Shown piece by piece: positions 1 to 4,068 of a DNA stretch of 7,880 bases; position 1 is the first letter of the stretch; every line of letters begins with the position of its first letter. The position numbers were made by a program, and so were the translations under genes. This DNA is from Parcubacteria group bacterium. Lineage in GTDB: Bacteria > Patescibacteriota > Minisyncoccia > Phycocordibacterales > CALRHW01. The notes below the pieces were generated by a model. The model saw nothing but the letters and a program-made list of their open reading frames with translations, did no database searches and had not been told where the DNA came from. The stretch spans positions 1 through 7,880 of the forward strand of contig CALRHW010000027.1 of the NCBI GenBank assembly GCA_943359555.1. Direction: 5' to 3'.

Positions 1-15
1 CCCCCCCCCGCAACC

Positions 16-681
16 CTAAGTCCCCATCTTATAACCTCTACCGGGGATACTCACGATAAGTTTTTTCTTTATGTCTTTAATTTTTTTTCTAATGCTCATA
101 ATGTGTGTTTCTATAGTATTAGAAAATGGATTTGTGTTTATATCCCACACATGTTCCAAAATCATTCCACGAGAAAGCACGCGTCCCTCATTTTTCATCA
201 TATACTCCAAGAGTGCAAATTCTTTTTTTGTTAGGTAAACCTCTTTATCTTTATACATTACGCGCTGTTGGGTTGTTTCAAGTTTTACACTCTCTATTTT
301 TAAAATTTGTTCTTCAAGAAATCTTGGTCGTCGCATTATCACATTTAGGCGTGCGAGTAACTCATCTAAAGAAAAAGGTTTTAATATGTAATCATCCGCA
401 CCAGCATTAAAACATTTTATTTTATCTTCAATTTCTCTACTCTCAGAAAGAATTATTATTGGAAATTTTTTGCCCGCAGAGCGTATTTCTTTGCAGACAC
501 TCACTGCTGATTTTTCTGGCAAAAAATACTCACAAATAAGCGCATCGTAGTCGTTTGTGCGGGCGATAAAAGATCCCTTTTCGCCATTTGACGCAAAATC
601 TATCACAAAACCTGCAGACTCAAGACTAATTTCCAAAAACTCACGAATTTTTCTATCTTCTTCTATAATTAATATTCTCAT
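16..681 (-). CDS. OmpR/PhoB-family response regulator with Asp-to-Glu phosphorylation site
   Basis: A 221-aa two-domain response regulator acting in the cytoplasm as a DNA-binding transcription factor. The receiver domain spans about residues 1-115: it opens with ILIIEEDRKI (acidic pocket E8/D9), has S79 in the switch position after the IIIL strand, and K101 in the KPF motif. A winged-helix trans_reg_C domain follows (about 125-220), with the typical LTKKEFALLEYM helix, the ETHIMSIRKKI recognition-helix region and a GRGYKM end. The residue expected to be the phospho-acceptor Asp is Glu51 (sequence ICEYFLP; codon GAG), and one pocket Asp is also Glu. Glu can mimic phospho-Asp, so the protein may be constitutively active or phosphorylation-independent; that is an inference. 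The stop is TAG, at the normal end for the family, so TAG is a real stop in this genome. ATG at 679-681 has no Shine-Dalgarno. The histidine kinase at 4069 is not adjacent, so partnership is unproven. Confidence 0.95.
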   Translation of the reverse strand: MRILIIEEDRKIREFLEISLESAGFVIDFASNGEKGSFIARTNDYDALICEYFLPEKSAVSVCKEIRSAGKKFPIIILSESREIEDKIKCFNAGADDYILKPFSLDELLARLNVIMRRPRFLEEQILKIESVKLETTQQRVMYKDKEVYLTKKEFALLEYMMKNEGRVLSRGMILEHVWDINTNPFSNTIETHIMSIRKKIKDIKKKLIVSIPGRGYKMGT

Positions 682-721
682 ACTTAGTATTGATATTATG
701 TCAAGGATTGACTAAGATACT

Positions 722-751
722 AGAATATCGTCTTTTATATGAAACCGTCAA
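722..751 (-). promoter_or_regulatory. Probable sigma70-type promoter of the response regulator
   Basis: On the minus strand TTGACG (746-751) is followed after 18 bases by TATTCT (722-727). Transcription would start near 715, leaving a leader of about 34 bases before the ATG at 681. The -35 matches 5 of 6 and the -10 matches 4 of 6 consensus bases. Confidence 0.5.
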
Positions 752-785
752 TTGTATATGTGAATAACTATTTTAACTTTTCTTT

Positions 786-1123
786 ATGGATTTTTTATCT
801 TTGAAATAGTATGTAGCGACAGATTTGAAAGTTGAAATCAAAAAAGAAGTTCCAGAAAACCACGCCGAATAAGGTGTTAATTCTGCGGAAAGATTTCTTA
901 GTAAAATTAGTAAAGAATCGTTTGTTAAAACAACCAAAATTTTTTTATCCAAAAATTAGTAAGTAGTGTGCCAGAAGAATTCCTTGACTAACCTCACATA
1001 CATATTGCACTCATTAATCAAAAACCAATAAAGAAATATGAGGAAATGTGGAAATACGTGACCTCTGAAAAGCCTGTTAAGAGTCCTTTTAAGATTAAGT
1101 ATTACGGAGTGACGACTATTTAG
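786..1123 (+). pseudogene. Degraded coding remnant(s), unrecognised
   Basis: No intact gene lies here, but plus-strand peptide-like text continues across stops. From ATG 786 one frame reads MDFLSLK, stop, YVATDLKVEIKKEVPENHAE, stop, GVNSAERFLSKISKESFVK. After an AT homopolymer run near 940-955 the coding-like text moves to a second frame: SSVPEEFLD, TAA (989-991), then 43 codons from 992 beginning PHIHIALINQKPIKKYEEMW and ending KSPFKIKYYGVTTI before TAG at 1121-1123. Codon choice and residue mix look like genuine protein, unlike the poor content of the other frames. I do not recognise a family. Stops at several places plus a frame change argue for a decayed gene rather than a single recoded one. 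The boundaries are approximate and it could be two short genes. Confidence 0.4.
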
Positions 1124-1145
1124 GTAACTATTTAAAATTAAAAAG

Positions 1146-1250
1146 ATGCCCAACGGAGTAAATAATTAGATATTTAATGACGTTGTTGAAGTTTTAAAAG
1201 AAAACGGTTTTAAATTGAACCATAAAAAGGGTAGTGTTTAGTTAACCTTC
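1146..1250 (+). pseudogene. HicA-like toxin remnant, interrupted by TAG codons
   Basis: From ATG 1146 the frame reads MPNGVNN, TAG (1167-1169), then a 23-codon segment: VVEVLKENGFKLNHKKGS, preceded by IFND and followed by a Val, then TAG (1239-1241) and LTFRGDT. The middle segment closely resembles the N-terminal helix and first strands of HicA/YcfA mRNA interferases, which typically read like 'VIKxLEKxGFxxxRQKGSHxxxR'. The His that normally follows KGS, the catalytic His, is Val here. With two in-frame stops and that missing His this is most likely a dead toxin gene, possibly the last trace of a HicAB module that included the unrecognised remnant upstream. Identification rests on about 20 residues and is tentative. 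Confidence 0.4.
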
Positions 1251-1281
1251 AGGGGTGACACTTGTAAGGCACCCCTTTTTC
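1251..1281 (+). terminator. Rho-independent terminator
   Basis: AGGGGTG (1251-1257) pairs perfectly with CACCCCT (1270-1276) around a 12-base loop and is followed by more Ts and CTTG. It would insulate the metallopeptidase gene at 1298 from upstream transcription, and is a plausible end for the degraded unit before it. Confidence 0.65.
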
Positions 1282-1282
1282 T

Positions 1283-1297
1283 TGATAGTATTTTAAT
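1283..1297 (+). promoter_or_regulatory. Possible extended -10 promoter giving a leaderless transcript
   Basis: TGATAGTAT (1283-1291) fits the TGn-TAnnnT extended -10 form and ends 6 bases before ATG 1298. A start site 6-7 bases downstream falls on the ATG, which has no ribosome binding site. The arrangement matches that before speH (2385-2400). No clear -35 is seen. Confidence 0.35.
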
Positions 1298-1486
1298 ATG
1301 GCTAAAATTTTAAAAATAAATTTTTGTTTTCCTGAGGCTGTCGGTACAAGCAAAGACGCATTTGTTGGTGCTGTTGTTCGTGATATGCGTTCAGATAAAA
1401 ATGTAGGATATGCTGGCTATATCAAAAAAGAGTATTTAAAAAATCACCTCGTACGTTATTTTGATGATAAAAGTAAGAATACATAG
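1298..1486 (+). CDS. 62-aa protein, probable N-terminal part of the split metallopeptidase
   Basis: A 62-aa frame (MAKILKINFCFPEAV... ending DDKSKNT) that stops at TAG 1484-1486. It is in exactly the same frame as the zinc metallopeptidase that follows: reading through the TAG gives RPL and then the annotated TTG start at 1496 with no shift. DUF2268-type proteases normally have some 60 or more residues before the strand ending in FPW, so I infer that this is the N-terminal domain of one gene of about 271 codons interrupted by an amber codon. The alternative is a separate small gene in an operon with its neighbour. No conserved motif in the 62 residues is recognised on its own. ATG 1298 lacks a Shine-Dalgarno and may be translated from a leaderless message. 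Confidence 0.55.
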   Translation: MAKILKINFCFPEAVGTSKDAFVGAVVRDMRSDKNVGYAGYIKKEYLKNHLVRYFDDKSKNT

Positions 1487-1495
1487 AGGCCGTTA

Positions 1496-2125
1496 TTGCT
1501 TAGAGAAAAAGAAAAAATAGAGAAAACGATAAAATTTGTCACAGAAAAATTCCTCAACCAATTGTCATTGCCGTCAATTTTTATTTACGTTTTTCCATGG
1601 CTTGGTAAAAAATATGACTCAGCTTTTGGCGGAGTAAACGGATTTGCTCCATACGCAAACACAATTTATTTATTTATATCTACAAAAAAGTTTTCACCAC
1701 AATCACTCATAGAAACCATTGCTCATGAGTTTAATCATGCAGTCCTTTTTCATTATCGTAATTCGTCTGAGGAGATGACTCTTTTGGAAGCCCTGATATT
1801 TGAAGGTCTTGCAGAAAATTTTAGAGAAGATGTTGTGGGTGGAAAAACAGCGTCTTGGTCTAAAGCCCTAAATATGAATCAATGTCAAAAGGCGCTTTTT
1901 GGACTAAAAGGCTCACTTCATTCAAAGGGCTACAATTTATATCACGATGTTTTTTTTGGAAGTAAAAAATATAAAAAATGGACAGGTTATTCAATCGGAT
2001 ATAATTTAATCAAATCATTTATTAAAGAACATCCAGAGAAATCGTGGAAAGAAATAATTAAAATTAAGCCGGAGGTTATTTTTGAAATGTCTAATTTTCC
2101 AAAAAAAAGGGGGTGTAACAAATAA
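1496..2125 (+). CDS. DUF2268-type zinc-dependent metallopeptidase
   Basis: A 209-aa predicted gluzincin-like protease. The zinc site is AHEFNHAV (HEFNH at residues 77-81), and EGLAENF (103-109) supplies the likely third ligand, a spacing typical of the DUF2268 'predicted Zn-dependent protease' family. Other family features are IYVFPW (30-35), the GGVNGFAPY substrate-side segment, and the C-terminal YSIGYNLIKSF helix. There is no signal peptide or membrane segment, so it should be cytoplasmic. Substrate is unknown. The start shown is TTG 1496, preceded by AGAGG (1485-1489) at 6 bases, so independent translation is possible. The frame is, however, open upstream to a single TAG at 1484 and continues into the 62-aa frame before it, suggesting one interrupted gene. 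The C-terminal codons overlap a hairpin that terminates the opposite strand. Confidence 0.85.
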   Translation: MLREKEKIEKTIKFVTEKFLNQLSLPSIFIYVFPWLGKKYDSAFGGVNGFAPYANTIYLFISTKKFSPQSLIETIAHEFNHAVLFHYRNSSEEMTLLEALIFEGLAENFREDVVGGKTASWSKALNMNQCQKALFGLKGSLHSKGYNLYHDVFFGSKKYKKWTGYSIGYNLIKSFIKEHPEKSWKEIIKIKPEVIFEMSNFPKKRGCNK

Positions 2126-2139
2126 ATTCGTCACACCCC
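2101..2139 (-). terminator. Rho-independent terminator for the minus-strand small gene
   Basis: Read on the minus strand, GGGGTGT (2139-2133) pairs with ACACCCC (2116-2110) around 16 bases, then one C and eight Ts (2108-2101) follow. There is no T run on the plus side, so the terminator serves the Cys-rich gene at 2171-2290. It overlaps the 3' end of the metallopeptidase coding sequence. Confidence 0.7.
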
Positions 2140-2170
2140 ACCAACCTGGGTAAAACTAACTTGAGCGTAA

Positions 2171-2290
2171 TCAAGAGCATTTGGTGCATCTGCCAGATCC
2201 GCATCGGCCACTCTTTCCAGCAAACTTGCTTGTCTTACAAGTTTTCGGTTTCACTTGAACGTGCCAAGCAAACTTCTGAGGAGTCTTCAT
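2171..2290 (-). CDS. 39-aa basic, cysteine-rich small protein
   Basis: A short gene starting at ATG 2290 and ending at TGA 2173-2171. The product has 39 residues: it opens MKTPQKFAWHVQVKPKTCK and closes SGRCGSGRCTKCS, with Cys at 18, 30, 35 and 38 and about ten Lys/Arg. The four cysteines could bind one zinc, as in small ribbon or knuckle proteins; the basic charge would suit nucleic acid or ribosome contact. Both are inferences, and I do not recognise the family. Evidence that it is real: a perfect AAGGAGG (2297-2303) 6 bases before the ATG, the strongest ribosome binding site in the window; an extended -10 promoter upstream; and a terminator with a T8 tail just after the stop. It is divergent from speH and convergent with the metallopeptidase. 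Confidence 0.75.
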   Translation of the reverse strand: MKTPQKFAWHVQVKPKTCKTSKFAGKSGRCGSGRCTKCS

Positions 2291-2296
2291 ATTTTA

Positions 2297-2303
2297 CCTC
2301 CTT
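2297..2303 (-). promoter_or_regulatory. Strong Shine-Dalgarno site
   Basis: AAGGAGG on the minus strand, 6 bases before ATG 2290. It fixes the start of the small Cys-rich gene. Almost all other genes in the window lack such a site. Confidence 0.8.
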
Positions 2304-2359
2304 CCTGACTTTAAAGGTGTTGATTTCAAGAAACCCACAGTAGATTTCTTTTGGCTGGC

Positions 2360-2368
2360 AATATACCA
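2360..2368 (-). promoter_or_regulatory. Extended -10 promoter of the small Cys-rich gene
   Basis: The minus strand reads TGGTATATT (2368-2360), an extended -10. Its expected start near 2353 leaves a leader of about 63 bases. The -35 region would overlap the speH -10 on the other strand, so the two promoters may exclude each other. Confidence 0.5.
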
Positions 2369-2384
2369 TAGTTTTTAGTTTTGC

Positions 2385-2400
2385 TGTTATAATACTACGT
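2385..2400 (+). promoter_or_regulatory. Extended -10 promoter of speH, probably leaderless
   Basis: TGTTATAAT (2385-2393) is a perfect extended -10. The expected start, 7 bases on, is about 2400-2401, which is the ATG itself, and no ribosome binding site is present. The -35 at the 17-base spacing is poor. This is the only clear promoter before the five-gene block 2401-5772. Confidence 0.65.
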
Positions 2401-2793
2401 ATGCTTCAACACTTCGGCGAACACCTTACGATAGATGGATATGGTGGTGAAGAAAAACTTCTCGACGATAGAGGCGTTGTGTTGAAATCGCTAAACGAGC
2501 CCGTGTCGCTTTTGGGTATGAAAACACTTGCCGAGCCACAAGTATATCGTGCTGAATCAAACGGAATGAAAGATCCTGGGGGATGGACTGGTGTGGTAGT
2601 AATTATGGAAAGCCACATTAGTATTCACACTTTTCCAAAGAGGGGATTTATGAGTGCCGACGTATACACCTGCAGAAATGGTCTTGATAAGGAGCTTATA
2701 ACTGACTATTTTAAAAAAGTTTTTGGTTTAAAAGAGGTTGAGATTAATTTTATAAAAAGGGGGACCAAGTATCCAAGTCAGGATATTTATTGA
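2401..2793 (+). CDS. speH: SpeD/SpeH-type S-adenosylmethionine decarboxylase proenzyme (pyruvoyl-dependent)
   Basis: A 130-aa proenzyme of the bacterial/archaeal class 1B family. The signature VVVIMESHISIHTFPKRGF contains the self-cleavage site between Glu70 and Ser71; Ser71 becomes the pyruvoyl group. His76 and Cys91 occupy the places of the processing His and the catalytic Cys (H68 and C83 in the Thermotoga enzyme), and HFGEHL starts the alpha-beta fold as usual. The expected reaction is AdoMet to decarboxylated AdoMet plus CO2, supplying aminopropyl groups for spermidine. Some SpeD homologues have been shown to be ornithine or arginine decarboxylases, and no speE-like gene is visible, so the substrate is open. 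The length is normal. ATG 2401 sits at the predicted transcription start. It heads a tight operon; the next gene begins 6 bases after its TGA. Confidence 0.93.
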   Translation: MLQHFGEHLTIDGYGGEEKLLDDRGVVLKSLNEPVSLLGMKTLAEPQVYRAESNGMKDPGGWTGVVVIMESHISIHTFPKRGFMSADVYTCRNGLDKELITDYFKKVFGLKEVEINFIKRGTKYPSQDIY

Positions 2794-2799
2794 TATAAT

Positions 2800-3429
2800 A
2801 TGTTGTTTAATTTTGATCTGGAAAATATAAAAGTTGTTTTAGGACTGATAGCGGGCATAATTGCTTTTTTAGCTTACATAATTTATGTAATTTCTATTTT
2901 AAGAGGCAAAACGAAACCCAATAGAGCCACTTGGTGGATTTGGGCATTTATGGGATTGGTGGTTGGGCTTAGTTATTACGCTTCGGGAGCTCAAAATACA
3001 ATCTGGGTTCCATTTATTGAATTTATCGGACCTTTATCTATCGCATTATTGTCCATAAAATATGGAGAGGGTGGTTTAGATAATAAAACCGATTTAATCT
3101 GCCTGTTTGGTGCAATTCTTAGTGTTATTTTGTGGATTATTTTTGATAATCCAGTGATTGCCCTTGTTTCCAGTCTGGTGGTTGATTCTTTTGCTATTGT
3201 CCCAACAATTAAAAAGTCATATTTGCGTCCAGAAGGTGAAGATTTCTGGGCTTGGTTTGGCACTGGAATTGCTGATAGTTTAAATATGTTCGCTGTTGAG
3301 AAATTCATTTTCGCAATACTTGTATATCCGATTTATATGCTTGTTTCCGACCTTATCATAATTTTTGTACTTCTTTTAAGAAAAAAGGGTATAATGAAAG
3401 ACATAAGTTTTCTTGGAAAACATGATTAA
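2800..3429 (+). CDS. Multi-pass membrane protein, PQ-loop/SWEET-like
   Basis: A 209-aa integral membrane protein with about six or seven hydrophobic segments: roughly residues 11-34, 45-62, 68-86, 96-114, 118-133 and 164-194, plus a loosely hydrophobic stretch around 145-160. Two related segments, KPNRATWWIWAFMG (about 40-53) and RPEGEDFWAWFGTG (about 143-156), recur at matching positions after a helix pair. This suggests an internal duplication like that of PQ-loop/SWEET transporters; the assignment is by pattern only. The last residues are basic and cytoplasmic. It begins 6 bases after speH and ends 3 bases before the SET gene, so it is cotranscribed. A polyamine or metabolite transport role is conceivable from the neighbourhood but not shown. 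A TATAAT (2794-2799) sits directly before the ATG, too close to serve it. Confidence 0.8.
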   Translation: MLFNFDLENIKVVLGLIAGIIAFLAYIIYVISILRGKTKPNRATWWIWAFMGLVVGLSYYASGAQNTIWVPFIEFIGPLSIALLSIKYGEGGLDNKTDLICLFGAILSVILWIIFDNPVIALVSSLVVDSFAIVPTIKKSYLRPEGEDFWAWFGTGIADSLNMFAVEKFIFAILVYPIYMLVSDLIIIFVLLLRKKGIMKDISFLGKHD

Positions 3430-3432
3430 ATT

Positions 3433-3924
3433 ATGAAAATACATATCAGAAAAAGTAAAGTGCACGGGAAAGGAATTTTTGCTTCAAGAGATATAAAAAA
3501 GGGAGAAATAGTAGCTTTAATAAAAGGGCAGATTGTAGATCATGTTGTAGTTGACAAAAAAACTTCTGCCATGGGACCTAATTGGATTGGTTTTGGGAAA
3601 AATAAATGGATTGATGATAGAACTATCTTTAATCATATTAATCATTCATGTAATCCTACTGTTGGAATAAAGGGATCAAAAACTGTAGTTACTCTTAAAA
3701 ATACAAAAAAGGGAAAAGAGTTATTGCTTGATTATTCTACTACAGAAAGTGATCAATTATGGAAATTAGACAAAAAATGTAAATGCGGTAGTGAAAATTG
3801 TAGAGGTAAAATAAAATCTATACAATTTTTACCCAAAGAAATTTTTCATAGTTATATTCCCCATATTCCAAAGTACTTTCAGAAAGTTTATATTGAATAT
3901 CATAAAAAAAACAATGGAAAATAA
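3433..3924 (+). CDS. SET-domain protein (lysine methyltransferase family)
   Basis: A 163-aa stand-alone SET domain with post-SET zinc motif. Visible features in order: KVHGKGIFASRDIKKGEIV (N-terminal SET strand with the Gly-x-Gly AdoMet site), NHINHSCNPT (67-76, pseudoknot and AdoMet contact), KGKELLLDYST (94-103, with the catalytic-region Tyr101), and CKCGSENCRG (116-125). The last would form a zinc site from C116, C118, C123 and C73. These match protein-lysine methyltransferases that use AdoMet. The substrate is unknown; bacterial examples modify histone-like or ribosomal proteins. Position between speH and a histidine kinase is unusual. It is distinctly AT-rich, with many AAA/AAT codons, more so than speH. 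The ATG lies 3 bases after the previous stop, and its end overlaps the next gene by 11 bases. Confidence 0.92.
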   Translation: MKIHIRKSKVHGKGIFASRDIKKGEIVALIKGQIVDHVVVDKKTSAMGPNWIGFGKNKWIDDRTIFNHINHSCNPTVGIKGSKTVVTLKNTKKGKELLLDYSTTESDQLWKLDKKCKCGSENCRGKIKSIQFLPKEIFHSYIPHIPKYFQKVYIEYHKKNNGK

Positions 3925-4063
3925 ATCAAAAAATTTTATAGTTGTTTTTATTATCTTGGTGTTTTTATCAATAGCTTTTTCATATTATACTTTTGTAATT
4001 AAAAAAAATTTTGAGATTTTTACAGACGAAGCAGTATTTAATGCATCATTATCAGAACAATAA
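3914..4063 (+). CDS. 49-aa single-pass membrane protein
   Basis: A short gene between the SET protein and the histidine kinase: ATG 3914, TAA 4061-4063. The product starts MENKSKNF, has one hydrophobic helix (about residues 8-29: IVVFIILVFLSIAFSYYTFV), then a charged tail, KKNFEIFTDEAVFNASLSEQ. By the positive-inside rule neither flank dominates strongly, so topology is uncertain. It overlaps the SET gene by 11 bases and ends 5 bases before the kinase start, the pattern of translational coupling. It may be an accessory subunit of the kinase or a small membrane regulator; that is from position alone. No family recognised. Confidence 0.65.
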   Translation: MENKSKNFIVVFIILVFLSIAFSYYTFVIKKNFEIFTDEAVFNASLSEQ

Positions 4064-4068
4064 TAAAA

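Noticed and set aside
126..410. Plus-strand ORF inside the response regulator
   Set aside because: Antisense shadow of a well-recognised protein.
956..1153. Minus-strand ORF of 65 codons
   Set aside because: No ribosome binding site or recognisable motif; the plus strand here carries the more protein-like remnant.
786..2125. Genome-wide reassignment of TAG to sense
   Set aside because: TAG ends the response regulator at the family's usual end point and closes the pilin just before its terminator, and TAA stops also occur in the degraded region; decay or occasional suppression is simpler.
2161..2343. Plus-strand ORF of 60 codons
   Set aside because: It lies antisense to the Cys-rich small gene, which has promoter, ribosome binding site and terminator; the plus frame has a TTG start and none of these.
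2792..2799. Perfect TGATATAAT promoter before the membrane protein gene
   Set aside because: A start 7 bases downstream would fall inside the coding sequence and lose the ATG; gene spacing fits readthrough from speH.
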